Assembly (NCBI RefSeq): GCF_900114185.1
Contig: NZ_FOSE01000003.1
Coordinates: 372,001 to 436,000 of the forward strand
Direction: 5' to 3'
Source of the DNA: Cellulomonas sp. KH9
GTDB lineage: Bacteria; Actinomycetota; Actinomycetes; Actinomycetales; Cellulomonadaceae
Length of the DNA: 64,000 nt
How positions within the stretch are numbered: the first letter of the stretch is position 1; every line of letters starts with the position of its first letter. Shown here one piece after another: positions 33,597-41,427 of this stretch. The position numbers and the translations under genes were made by a program. The notes beneath the pieces were generated by a model, which saw only the letters and a list, made by a program, of their open reading frames with translations, made no database searches and was not told where the DNA came from.

Positions 33597-34993
33597 GTGC
33601 CACCTTCTCCTCGCTCTCGTTCCGCAACTACCGCCTGTGGTTCGCCGGTGCCCTCGTCGCCAACGTCGGCACCTGGATGCAGCGCGTCGCGCAGGACTGG
33701 CTCGTCCTCACCGAGCTCACGGACGAGTCGGGCGTGGCCGTCGGCATCACCACCGCCCTGCAGTTCGCCCCCACCCTGGTGCTCTCCGCCTGGGCCGGCC
33801 TGCTCGCCGACCGGTTCGACCGGCGCAAGCTGCTGGTCCTCACGCAGGTCGCCCAGGGTGTGCTCGCCGCCGGGCTCGGTGCCCTCGTGCTGTCCGGGCA
33901 CGCCCAGCTGTGGCAGGTCTACGCGTTCGCCGGCCTGCTCGGTGTCGTCACCGCCATCGACGGCCCCGTGCGCCAGACGTTCGTCGCCGAGCTGGTCCCC
34001 GCCGGGCGCCTGTCCAACGCGGTGGGCCTCAACAGCGCGTCGTTCAACGCCGCCCGCCTGATCGGCCCGGGCCTGGCCGGCCTGCTCATCGCCGCCGTCG
34101 GCAGCGGCTGGGTGTTCGTCATCAACGCCGCCACGTTCGCCGCCACCATCGTGTCGCTGACGCTCATGCGGCGCAGCGAGCTCTACTCCATGCCGCACGC
34201 ACCGCGCGCCAAGGGGCAGATCCGCGAGGGCATCGCCTACGTGCGCAACCGCTCCGACATCCTCGTCATCATGGTGGTGGTCGGCGTCGTGTCGACCTTC
34301 GGCCTGAACTTCCAGCTCACCAGCGCCCTGATGGCCCGCACCGAGTTCGGCCGCGGCGCGCAGGAGTACGGGATCCTCGGGTCCGTCCTGGCCATCGGCT
34401 CCCTCACCGGTGCGCTGCTCGCCGCCCGGCGGGACCGCCCCCGCGTGCGCCTGGTCATCGGCTCCGCGTTCGCGTTCGGTGTCACGACGGGCGTCATGGC
34501 GCTCATGCCCACCTACGTGTCCTACGCGATCGCCTGCATCCCCGTCGGCCTCGCGTCGCTGACGATGATGACCGCCGCCAACACCAGCATCCAGATGTCC
34601 ACCGACCCGCGCATGCGCGGGCGCGTCATGTCCCTCTACATGGTCGTGTTCCTCGGCGCGACGCCCGTCGGCTCGCCCATCGTCGGGTGGATCGGCGAGA
34701 CGTTCGGGGCCCGCTGGTCCATCGGCGTGGGGTCGATCTCCGCGATCCTCGTGTCCGTCGGCGCGGCCCTGTGGGCCCGCAACCGGTGGGGTGTGCAGGT
34801 GCGGTACCACGTCGCCTCCCGCCCCCACCTCGAGGTGCTGTACCCGGGCGACCGGACCGAGCGGGACCTCGAGCGCGACAGCACCCGCCCCACGCCGCCG
34901 ACGTCCCCCACGACCCCCGGCCGGCGCCGCGCCACCGAGGCGCCCGCCCGCGTCGCCGCGCAGGACGCGGCGGACGCGCAGCACGCCGCCTGA
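33593..34993 (+). CDS. MFS transporter (MFS_3 / EntS-like exporter)
   Basis: The 466-residue protein has 12 membrane segments and starts SSLSFRNYRLWFAGALVANVGTWMQRVAQDWLVL, the hallmark of the MFS_3 family related to enterobactin exporter EntS. The loop between helices 2 and 3 has LADRFDRRKLL. Later, SVLAIGSLTGALLAARR and MRGRVMSLYMVVFLGATPVG are also typical. It probably exports a small molecule with protons. The last 60 residues are hydrophilic and Ala/Arg/Pro-rich. It is coupled to the MarR gene and likely regulated by it. Confidence 0.92.
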   Translation: MSATFSSLSFRNYRLWFAGALVANVGTWMQRVAQDWLVLTELTDESGVAVGITTALQFAPTLVLSAWAGLLADRFDRRKLLVLTQVAQGVLAAGLGALVLSGHAQLWQVYAFAGLLGVVTAIDGPVRQTFVAELVPAGRLSNAVGLNSASFNAARLIGPGLAGLLIAAVGSGWVFVINAATFAATIVSLTLMRRSELYSMPHAPRAKGQIREGIAYVRNRSDILVIMVVVGVVSTFGLNFQLTSALMARTEFGRGAQEYGILGSVLAIGSLTGALLAARRDRPRVRLVIGSAFAFGVTTGVMALMPTYVSYAIACIPVGLASLTMMTAANTSIQMSTDPRMRGRVMSLYMVVFLGATPVGSPIVGWIGETFGARWSIGVGSISAILVSVGAALWARNRWGVQVRYHVASRPHLEVLYPGDRTERDLERDSTRPTPPTSPTTPGRRRATEAPARVAAQDAADAQHAA

Positions 34994-35019
34994 GGCCTCA
35001 CCCGGTCGCCGCCCCGCCC

Positions 35020-35037
35020 GGGTGGTTCCCCGGGTGA
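35020..35037 (+). terminator. GC-rich hairpin after the MFS gene
   Basis: CCCGGG, TGGTTC, CCCGGG can pair about 30 bp after the MFS stop. There is no T-run, and it lies in the short gap before the second DUF4012 gene. Confidence 0.35.
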
Positions 35038-35088
35038 AAGGCACCCCGGCACGACTGTCCGGTACGCCCCCTATGTGACGATCGGCGC

Positions 35089-36990
35089 GTGGGCACGTCG
35101 GGGACCAGGGCAGAGCCGGACGGCGCGACGGGCGCGGACGCACCGGGGTCGGGCGAGCGTGCCGTCGACGGCGAGCGCGCCGCCGACGCCCCCGCGGACC
35201 GGCCGACCACCGTCGCGGTGGGGGAGCCCGCGGCCGTGCGGCCGGTCGCCCGGCCCCGCCGCCGGCGCACCGTCGCCCGGGTCCTCGCCCTGGTCGCCGT
35301 GGTCCTGCTGCTGCTCGGCGCGTGGCTCGCGTCCCGCGTGTGGCAGGCCGTCACGGCGCTGCAGGACGCCCGCGACCTGCTCGGCGGCGTCGCTCTCGAG
35401 ACGTCCGTCGACGCCGCGCTGGACCCCGCGCTCGCCGACGACCTCGCCGACGCGCGTGCCGCGACCTCGCGCGCCGCCGCCGCGAGCACCGACCCGGTGT
35501 GGCGCGCCGCCGAGCACCTGCCGTGGGCGGGGGAGCAGCTCGCGGCCGTCCGCGTCGTCGCGGACGCGCTCGACGCCGTCGCCGGCGAGGTGCTGCCCGC
35601 CGTCGAGGACCTGCGGGACCTGCTGGGCGGCGCCGTGCGCGGCCCGGACGGGCGCGTCGACGTCGAGGCACTGGTGCCCGTGGTCGCCCGCGTCGAGCAG
35701 GCCGCCGCCACCGCGTCCGGCGCCCACGCCGACGTCGCCGCGCTGGACCCCGACCGCCTGGTCGGGCCGCTCGCCGGGCCGGTGCGGACCACGCAGGACG
35801 CCCTCGCGGGCGTCGACGCGGCCCTCGGCCCGGCCGGGCGCACCGCCGGCGTGCTGCCGGCCATGCTCGGGGTCGACGGTCCGCGCACCTACCTGGTGCT
35901 CGCGCTCAACACCGCCGAGCTGCGCGCCGCCGGCGGCATCGTGGGCACGCTCGTCGCGGTGCGGGTCGAGGACGGGCGGGTCACCCTGGCGGACCGCCGC
36001 ACCACGCGCGGCCTGGCCGGCGCGGGACGGCTCGTGCTGCCGCTGACCGCCGAGGAGTCCGCCCTGTGGGGCGACGACCTGGGGCGGTGGGTGCAGAACG
36101 CCGTGTCGACCCCCGACTTCCCGCGCACCGCCGAGCTGGTGGTCGCGCACTGGGCGCGCAGCGGCGGCGGGCCCGTGGACGGCGTGCTCGCCACCGACGC
36201 CGTCGCCGTCGCGGGACTGGTCGGGGCGACCGGACCCGTGCCCGACCCCGACGGCGGTGACCTCGGGGCCGACCGCCTGGCCACGGCGCTGCTGCGCGAC
36301 GCCTACGTGGCCCACCCGGAGCCGGCGGACTCCGACGACTACTTCGGTGCCGTCGTCGCCGGCATCCTCGACGCCGTCGGGGCCGGCGCCGGGGACCCGC
36401 GCGACCTCCTGGCCGCGGGTCGCGACGCGGTCGACGAGCGCCGCCTGCGCGTGTGGTCCGCGCACCCCGACGAGCAGGAGCGGCTCGTCGCGACCGTCGC
36501 CGGCGGTGCGTTCACCTCCGGCCCCTTCGCCGACCAGCCCGGGATCTTCCTCGACGACGCCACGCAGGCCAAGCTCGGCGCCTACCTCACCACCGGGGTG
36601 ACGTTCCGCGACGCGCGCTGCACCGGGCCCGACCCTGCCGTGACCGCCGTGCTGCGCCTGGACTACCGGCCGCCGGTGGGCATCGAGGGGTTCCCGCGCT
36701 ACGTCACCGGGACGCCAGGGCCCGACGTGCCGCTCGGCACGCTGCTCACGGCCGTGTCCGTGTGGTCCGCGCAGGACGGGCCGCCGCTGGTCGTCACGCG
36801 CGACGGCGCACCGGCCACCGGCAGCGCGGCCGCCGCCGACGGGCGGCGCGTGCAGCGGATCGCCTCGCAGCTGGCGCCCGGGCAGGTCCAGGAGCTCGCC
36901 GTCGACGTCCCGCTGCGCGACGGCGCCGTGACGCTCTGGACGACCCCGACCCTCACCCAGCCGGGCGTCGCCACCTACCGCTGCGGCTGA
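35089..36990 (+). CDS. DUF4012 domain membrane protein (second copy)
   Basis: The 633-residue protein parallels the one at 13751. It has an Asp/Ala/Arg-rich cytoplasmic start, one membrane helix at about 65-87 (VARVLALVAVVLLLLGAWLASRV), then the outside part with HLPWAGEQLAAVR, a DGRVDVEAL match, and the domain core LVLALNTAELRAAGGIVGTLVAVR. In the first copy this core reads LVQNNAEPRATGGIAG, so NxAExRxxGGI is the shared signature. GTG 35089 is the first credible start. Unlike the first copy, GC is uniformly high. It too is followed by a small protein with a sortase-type signal. Function unknown; a link to surface polymers is likely by context. Confidence 0.82.
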   Translation: MGTSGTRAEPDGATGADAPGSGERAVDGERAADAPADRPTTVAVGEPAAVRPVARPRRRRTVARVLALVAVVLLLLGAWLASRVWQAVTALQDARDLLGGVALETSVDAALDPALADDLADARAATSRAAAASTDPVWRAAEHLPWAGEQLAAVRVVADALDAVAGEVLPAVEDLRDLLGGAVRGPDGRVDVEALVPVVARVEQAAATASGAHADVAALDPDRLVGPLAGPVRTTQDALAGVDAALGPAGRTAGVLPAMLGVDGPRTYLVLALNTAELRAAGGIVGTLVAVRVEDGRVTLADRRTTRGLAGAGRLVLPLTAEESALWGDDLGRWVQNAVSTPDFPRTAELVVAHWARSGGGPVDGVLATDAVAVAGLVGATGPVPDPDGGDLGADRLATALLRDAYVAHPEPADSDDYFGAVVAGILDAVGAGAGDPRDLLAAGRDAVDERRLRVWSAHPDEQERLVATVAGGAFTSGPFADQPGIFLDDATQAKLGAYLTTGVTFRDARCTGPDPAVTAVLRLDYRPPVGIEGFPRYVTGTPGPDVPLGTLLTAVSVWSAQDGPPLVVTRDGAPATGSAAAADGRRVQRIASQLAPGQVQELAVDVPLRDGAVTLWTTPTLTQPGVATYRCG

Positions 36991-37037
36991 GCCCCGGCCT
37001 CCCGGCGGGGTCCGGCAGGTCTCCCTGGACGCGCGTC

Positions 37038-37072
37038 CGGGTGAAGAATGCCCGATCTGTCCGTTTCACCCG
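37038..37072. promoter_or_regulatory. Inverted repeat upstream of the LSATG surface protein
   Basis: CGGGTGAA (37038-37045) and TTCACCCG (37065-37072) form a perfect 8-bp inverted repeat with 19 bases between, 72 bp before the start at 37144. TGTCCGTTTC occurs within it (37058-37067) and again at 37119-37128. An operator for a dimeric regulator is possible. Confidence 0.45.
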
Positions 37073-37143
37073 AACGAGGATGGGAATCAGCGTCGCGCGG
37101 GGTGAGGATGAGACGAAATGTCCGTTTCGACACAGGAGCCACC

Positions 37144-37836
37144 ATGCGCGCGTTCATCCGGGTCTGTGCCGCCGCAGGCCTCGTCCTGGCCCTGACGGCG
37201 CTCGCCCCGTCCGCCACGGCCGCGACCCCCGCGCCGCCCCCGGCCACCCAGGACGACTGCACGCGCGGCACCGACGGCTACGGCGCCGAGCTGCCGTGCG
37301 AGGTCGACGTCACCGTCCTGTCGCCGGTGTGCGACGGTGGCGTGCCGCGGCTGCGGTACGCCGTGCAGCCCGTGGGCACGGACCGCACCACCGTCACCGT
37401 CACCTTCGTCAACCCGACCGGTCCCGACGTCGTCCTGGCCGACCAGCCGCTGTCCGGCAGCGTGCTGTGGCCCGGTGCCGTCGTCGGCCCCGACGGCACT
37501 GGCGTCGACTGGCCCGGCTGGCGCCTCGAGAACGGCACGTGGGTCGTCGGCGACGAGTACGACTGGGTCCGCCCGTCCGTCGAGGTCCAGTTCGCGGTCA
37601 ACCCGACCGCGTCCGCCGTCGTGGCCTACCCGCCGTCGAGCCCGGTCTGCCTCACGCAGCCCGAGCGTTCCGACGTCCTGTCCGCCGGGGTCGAGCCCGC
37701 GGCCGCCGCACCCGCCGAGCGTGCCGAGGTGCTGTCCGCCACCGGCTCGTCCGCCGGGCCCATCGCGCTGATCGGCGCCGGGGCCGTGCTGGCCGGGGTC
37801 GCCGGGGTGCTCGCCGCTCGTCGCCGGCGCGCCTGA
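37144..37836 (+). CDS. Secreted protein with LSATG sortase-type signal
   Basis: The 230-residue protein has a signal peptide (about 1-28, IRVCAAAGLVLALTALAPSATA). A beta-rich domain follows with two Cys pairs (DDCTRG with LPCEVD, and SPVCDG with SSPVCL) and a Trp-rich centre (LWPGAVVG, DWPGWRLENGTWVV). It ends with LSATG (197-201), a hydrophobic helix and ARRRRA. The fold looks like an Ig-type surface domain. ATG 37144 has CAGGAG just upstream; an in-frame start at 37048 would destroy the signal peptide. It follows a DUF4012 gene, mirroring 13751-16248. Confidence 0.8.
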   Translation: MRAFIRVCAAAGLVLALTALAPSATAATPAPPPATQDDCTRGTDGYGAELPCEVDVTVLSPVCDGGVPRLRYAVQPVGTDRTTVTVTFVNPTGPDVVLADQPLSGSVLWPGAVVGPDGTGVDWPGWRLENGTWVVGDEYDWVRPSVEVQFAVNPTASAVVAYPPSSPVCLTQPERSDVLSAGVEPAAAAPAERAEVLSATGSSAGPIALIGAGAVLAGVAGVLAARRRRA

Positions 37837-37882
37837 CGCCGGACCGCAGGCCGTCCGACGCCTGCCTGACCGCCCGACGCAC

Positions 37883-37916
37883 GCAGGGCCCGGTACCGCG
37901 AGGTGCCGGGCCCTGC
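37883..37916. terminator. Bidirectional terminator hairpin
   Basis: GCAGGGCCCGG and its perfect complement flank a TACC-GCGA-GGTG loop. It lies between the convergent LSATG protein and serC, and can end transcripts from both sides. Confidence 0.7.
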
Positions 37917-37935
37917 CGCGTGCGTGCGGGCGTCC

Positions 37936-39078
37936 TCAGACCAGCTGCTCGACCACGTGGTCGATGCACGCGGTGAGCGCCAGGACGTCGTCGGGCTCGA
38001 CCGCCGGGTACATGCCCACCCGCACCTGGTTGCGACCCAGCTTGCGGTACGGCTCGATGTCGACCACCCCGTGGCGGCGCAGCACCGCCGTCACGGTCGA
38101 CGCCTCGACCTCCGGGGCCAGGTCGACCGTGCCGACCACGGGGGAGCGCAGCCCGGGGTCCGTGACGAACGGCGCGGCCCAGTCGCGGCTCTCCGCCCAG
38201 GAGTACAGGTGCCCGGCCGACGTCGCGGTGCGCTGCGCTGCCCACGCCAGGCCGCCCTGCTCCAGCACCCAGTCGATCTGCTCGGCCAGGAGCACCAGGG
38301 TCGCCACCGCCGGGGTGTTGAGGGTCTGGTCGGCGCGCGAGTTGGTGACCGCCGTCGTGAACGACAGGGACTCCGGCACCCAGCGGTCGCCGCCCTCGAG
38401 GCGCGCGGCCCGCTCGACCGCCGCCGGGGACGCCAGCGCGAGCCACAGCCCGCCGTCCGAGGCGAACGACTTCTGCGGGGCGAAGTAGTAGACGTCGGTC
38501 TGGGACACGTCGACGGTCGTGCCGCCCGCCGCCGACGTGCCGTCGACGAGCATCAGCGCACCCGCGTCGCGCGAGCCCGGCACGCGGCGCACCGGTGCGA
38601 GCACGCCCGTCGACGTCTCGTTGTGGGGCCACGCGTACGCGTCGACGCCGTCGACGGGCTCCGGCACCGCGACCTGGCCCGCCGGGGCGCTCACCACGTG
38701 CGACGGCGCCAGGAACGGCGCGCGCGTCGTGGCGGCGGCGAACTTGGCGCCGAACTCGCCGAACTGCGCGTGCGCGGCGCGCTCCTGCACCAGGCAGAGC
38801 GTCGCGACGTCCCAGAAGGTGGTCGACCCGCCGTTGCCCAGCACGACCTCGTAGCCGTCGGGCGCGTCGAACAGGGCGGCCAGGCCGGCGCGCACCCGAC
38901 CCACCAGGCTGCGGACCGGCGCCTGCCGGTGCGACGTGCCCAGCAGCGTCGTGCCCACGGCGGCCAGCGCGTCGACCTGCTCGCGTCGCACCTTGGACGG
39001 GCCGGAGCCGAACCGCCCGTCCCGGGGCAGCAGGTCGGCGGGGATCGTCAGGTGGCTCAGGGCGTCGGCGTCGGGCAC
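37936..39078 (-). CDS. serC: Phosphoserine aminotransferase
   Basis: The 380-residue product is a PLP enzyme of the actinobacterial SerC type: FGSGPSKVRREQ at the start, GNGGSTTFWD, AWPHNETSTG, and the PLP-binding lysine in FAPQKSFASDGG (K203). The C-terminal YRKLGRNQVRVGMYPAVEP is characteristic. It converts 3-phosphohydroxypyruvate and glutamate to phosphoserine in serine synthesis and can act in pyridoxine synthesis. GTG at 39076-39078 fits the family N-terminus; an upstream in-frame Met would add an odd basic leader. It is divergent from the DtxR-type regulator. Confidence 0.95.
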   Translation of the reverse strand: MPDADALSHLTIPADLLPRDGRFGSGPSKVRREQVDALAAVGTTLLGTSHRQAPVRSLVGRVRAGLAALFDAPDGYEVVLGNGGSTTFWDVATLCLVQERAAHAQFGEFGAKFAAATTRAPFLAPSHVVSAPAGQVAVPEPVDGVDAYAWPHNETSTGVLAPVRRVPGSRDAGALMLVDGTSAAGGTTVDVSQTDVYYFAPQKSFASDGGLWLALASPAAVERAARLEGGDRWVPESLSFTTAVTNSRADQTLNTPAVATLVLLAEQIDWVLEQGGLAWAAQRTATSAGHLYSWAESRDWAAPFVTDPGLRSPVVGTVDLAPEVEASTVTAVLRRHGVVDIEPYRKLGRNQVRVGMYPAVEPDDVLALTACIDHVVEQLV

Positions 39079-39205
39079 CCGTCGAGGATATCGACGCGCG
39101 CTGCGCACGGGTGGCCCCGTCCGTGCACGGGTCGCCGACTACCCTGGACCGCAGCACGCGGCGCGGGGTTCCCGGGCCGCCGGAGGCGATGTGGGAGGCC
39201 GAGCG

Positions 39206-39895
39206 GTGAGCGACCTGATCGACACGACCGAGATGTATCTCAAGACGATCTACGAGCTCACCGAGGAAGGCATCACCCCCCTGCGCGCGCGGATCGCCGA
39301 GCGCCTCGGCCACTCCGGTCCCACCGTGTCGCAGACCGTCGCCCGCATGGAGCGCGACGGCCTCGTCGTCGTCACCGGCGACCGGCACCTGGAGCTGACC
39401 CCCGACGGGCTGAGCAAGGCCGTGCGGGTCATGCGCAAGCACCGTCTGGCCGAGCGCCTGCTCACCGACGTCATCGGTCTGGACTGGCCGCACGTCCACG
39501 AGGAGGCGTGCCGCTGGGAGCACGTCATGAGCGAGCGGGTCGAGAAGCGCCTGGCCGCCCTGCTGGACCACCCGCACTTCGACCCCTACGGCAACCCCAT
39601 CCCCGGCCTGGACGAGATCGGCGAGGAGCGCACGCCCGTGCGGTTCCTCGACGGTGTGGTGCCGCTGACCGCGCCCGGGGCGGCCGCCGACGGCAGCGCG
39701 GTGATCGCGCGCATCGCCGAGCCCCTGCAGGTCGACGTCGAGCTGCTGGCCCGGCTGGCCGAGGCCGGCGTCGTGCCGGGCGTCGCGGTGAGCGTCGAGC
39801 GGACCACCGGCGTGGTCACGGTCGGCGTGGCGGGGTCCGGGACCGTGCTCGACCTGCCGTACGACGTCGCGCGGCACATCTTCGTCGGGGCCTGA
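39206..39895 (+). CDS. DtxR/IdeR-type metal-dependent regulator
   Basis: The 229-residue protein has the DtxR winged helix (ITPLRARIAERLGHSGPTVSQTVARMERDGL), the dimerisation domain and a C-terminal SH3-like part. Metal ligands known from DtxR are present at identical numbers: M10, H79, E83, H98, C102, E105 and H106. The Cys at 102 and Met at 10 indicate an iron-type rather than a manganese-type regulator. When loaded with metal it should repress uptake genes. GTG 39206 has GGGAGG at 39193-39198, and TACCCT (39140-39145) may be its -10 element. No target genes for iron uptake lie in the window. Confidence 0.92.
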   Translation: MSDLIDTTEMYLKTIYELTEEGITPLRARIAERLGHSGPTVSQTVARMERDGLVVVTGDRHLELTPDGLSKAVRVMRKHRLAERLLTDVIGLDWPHVHEEACRWEHVMSERVEKRLAALLDHPHFDPYGNPIPGLDEIGEERTPVRFLDGVVPLTAPGAAADGSAVIARIAEPLQVDVELLARLAEAGVVPGVAVSVERTTGVVTVGVAGSGTVLDLPYDVARHIFVGA

Positions 39896-39897
39896 GC

Positions 39898-39970
39898 GGG
39901 CCGCTGCGGCCCGCGGGGGCGGGCGGCGTCCGGGACCGAGGTCCCGGGCCGCGACGCCGGATCGGCGGGT
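39898..39970 (+). terminator. GC-rich hairpins after the DtxR-type gene
   Basis: GCGGGCC with GGCCCGC just after the stop, and CCGGGAC with GTCCCGG further on, form two stems. They open the 547 bp gap (39896-40442), whose remaining features are listed separately. Confidence 0.4.
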
Positions 39971-39990
39971 CTCCGTGACGCGATCCGGCG

Positions 39991-40030
39991 TTGTCCGAGC
40001 CTGTCTGAGCCTGTCTGAGGCTGTCCGATC
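39991..40030. repeat. Four 10-bp direct repeats upstream of the riboswitch promoter
   Basis: Four consecutive 10-bp units, TTGTCCGAGC, CTGTCTGAGC, CTGTCTGAGG and CTGTCCGATC, share the core TGTCYGA. The period is about one helical turn, as expected for cooperative protein binding. They end about 120 bp before the -35 element of the NlpC/P60 transcript. Confidence 0.7.
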
Positions 40031-40085
40031 GCGGGCCGGCAGCCCGGTTCGTCCGGTCCCCAGCGGCGTGTCGACGGCGTGTCGC

Positions 40086-40102
40086 GATGTCCGCCGGACA
40101 TC
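40086..40102. promoter_or_regulatory. Palindrome upstream of the riboswitch promoter
   Basis: GATGTCC, GCC, GGACATC is a perfect 7-bp inverted repeat with a 3-base centre, a plausible operator half-site arrangement. Confidence 0.45.
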
Positions 40103-40117
40103 CCCGGACGTGCGTCC

Positions 40118-40136
40118 AAGATCTTTCCGAGATCTT
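40118..40136. promoter_or_regulatory. Second palindrome just before the promoter
   Basis: AAGATCT, TTCCG, AGATCTT is a perfect 7-bp inverted repeat ending 12 bp before the -35 element. It is AT-rich against its surroundings. Confidence 0.5.
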
Positions 40137-40148
40137 CGTGACCAGAGC

Positions 40149-40178
40149 GTGACAATCCCGCAGAGCGTCATGTACGTT
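40149..40178 (+). promoter_or_regulatory. Promoter of the riboswitch-NlpC/P60 transcript
   Basis: GTGACA (40149-40154) and TACGTT (40173-40178) are spaced by 18 bp and precede the riboswitch fold by about 25 bp. This is the clearest vegetative-type promoter in the window. Confidence 0.55.
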
Positions 40179-40204
40179 CGTCCTGCTTCTCGGAACCCTC
40201 CTCC

Positions 40205-40427
40205 GTGGGAGCCCTCGAGCGGAACGCCGAACCCTGCCACCGCTCGCAGGTCCGTACGACTCGCCGGCAGGGGCGGGGGAACCACTTCTGGGCACCGGTC
40301 ACGGTGTCCTTGGGGTGAAGCCGGGACGACGGCACGACAGCAGGGCACCACGGTGCGCAGCAGGTCGTGACGGAAGACCGGCCGGGTGATCTCCCACCCG
40401 AACCCGACAGCTCACCTCGTAGGCGCC
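40205..40427 (+). ncRNA. ydaO-type c-di-AMP riboswitch
   Basis: The leader of the NlpC/P60 gene has the conserved blocks of the ydaO/yuaA motif in order: GCCGAACCCTGCCA near 40227, GGGGGAACCAC near 40272, GGGGTGAAGCC near 40313, and the hallmark AACCCGACAGCTCACCTCGTAGGCG block at about 40400-40424. Members of this class bind cyclic di-AMP and usually turn off cell-wall hydrolase genes in actinobacteria. Only six bases lie between the last block and the Shine-Dalgarno sequence, so control could act on translation or by premature termination. Ends are approximate. Confidence 0.9.
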
Positions 40428-40442
40428 AGGAGAGGCACGACC

Positions 40443-41225
40443 TTGTCCGAATGCACCAACCAGGCGCGTCACCGCGCCGCACGGCGCCCCTCGACGCCGC
40501 TGACCGAGCTGGCCAACGCCGCGTCCGAGCAGATGGGCACCGTCGGTCGACGGACCGCCGTCGTCGCCGCGTCGTCCGGCCTGATGGTCTCCATGATCGC
40601 GGTGCCGTCCTACGCGACGGACCGTTCCGACACCCCGGCGCTGGCCGCGGTCGACACCGCTGCCCTCACGGCATCGGCGCGCGCCGTGCTCAACACCTCG
40701 CCGGTGGTCGCCTCCCCGGCCGAGGCCGTCTTCACGGTCGACGCCCCGGTGATCGTCGCGGAGAAGCCCGCGCCGCCGCCGGAGCCCGAGCCCGAGCCCG
40801 TGCGCACCCGCTCGACCGCTCGCACGGCCGAGCGTGCTGCGACGACGGCCACCACGCAGGCTCCCGCCAGCAACCCGATCCCGCAGTCGGTGTCCGGCAA
40901 CGCGGTCCTCGAGATCGCCGCCCGCTACGTGGGCGTCCCGTACGTCTCCGGCGGTTCGACGCCCGACGGGTTCGACTGCTCCGGCTTCACGTCGTACGTC
41001 TACGCGCAGCTCGGCATCTCGCTGCCGCGCACGTCGTCGGCGCAGCGCAACGCCGGGACCGTCGTGTCCCGTGCGGACGCCCAGCCGGGTGACCTGATCT
41101 GGAGCCCCGGGCACATCGGCATCTACGCCGGCGGCAACCAGATGATCGACGCGCCGCGCCCCGGCAAGACGGTCCAGTTCCGCAACATCTGGCAGAGCAG
41201 CCCCACGTTCATCCGGATCGGCTGA
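40443..41225 (+). CDS. NlpC/P60 (C40) cell-wall hydrolase
   Basis: The 260-residue secreted protein has a long basic N-region, a hydrophobic signal segment at about 38-58 (TAVVAASSGLMVSMIAVPSYA), a Pro/Glu linker (PPPEPEPEP), and a C-terminal NlpC/P60 domain. Catalytic residues are C179 in DGFDCSGF and H224 in PGHIGIY. It should cut peptide cross-links in peptidoglycan (D-Glu-type endopeptidase). The start is TTG 40443, chosen because CAGGAGAGG (40428-40436) sits six bases upstream and just after the riboswitch. An in-frame ATG at 40386 lies inside the riboswitch and is rejected. Expression should fall as c-di-AMP rises. Confidence 0.92.
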   Translation: MSECTNQARHRAARRPSTPLTELANAASEQMGTVGRRTAVVAASSGLMVSMIAVPSYATDRSDTPALAAVDTAALTASARAVLNTSPVVASPAEAVFTVDAPVIVAEKPAPPPEPEPEPVRTRSTARTAERAATTATTQAPASNPIPQSVSGNAVLEIAARYVGVPYVSGGSTPDGFDCSGFTSYVYAQLGISLPRTSSAQRNAGTVVSRADAQPGDLIWSPGHIGIYAGGNQMIDAPRPGKTVQFRNIWQSSPTFIRIG

Positions 41226-41240
41226 GCCGCTCCGATGCCA

Positions 41241-41276
41241 CGAGGCCCCGACGACGTCCACGTCGTCGGGGCCTCG
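41241..41276 (+). terminator. Strong terminator hairpin after the NlpC/P60 gene
   Basis: A perfect 16-bp stem starting CGAGGCCCCGACGACG, with a four-base TCCA loop, begins 16 bp after the stop. It is not followed by a T-run, as is common in high-GC actinobacteria. Confidence 0.7.
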
Positions 41277-41427
41277 TCGTCTCTGCGTGACACACCGGTC
41301 GCGCGCGCTGCCGCCCGCACTGCTGCGGGAATTGGACATGCGCGTACCCTGGTCGCGCATCCACGCTGTTCCCTCTCGTCCCGGGCCGGCAGCCAGCCGG
41401 TCCGACCCTCGAGGTCAGGAGTGCACC

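Noticed and set aside
40386..40442. ATG 40386 as start of the NlpC/P60 protein.
   Set aside because: It lies within the conserved riboswitch block. The TTG at 40443 has a strong Shine-Dalgarno site at the right distance.
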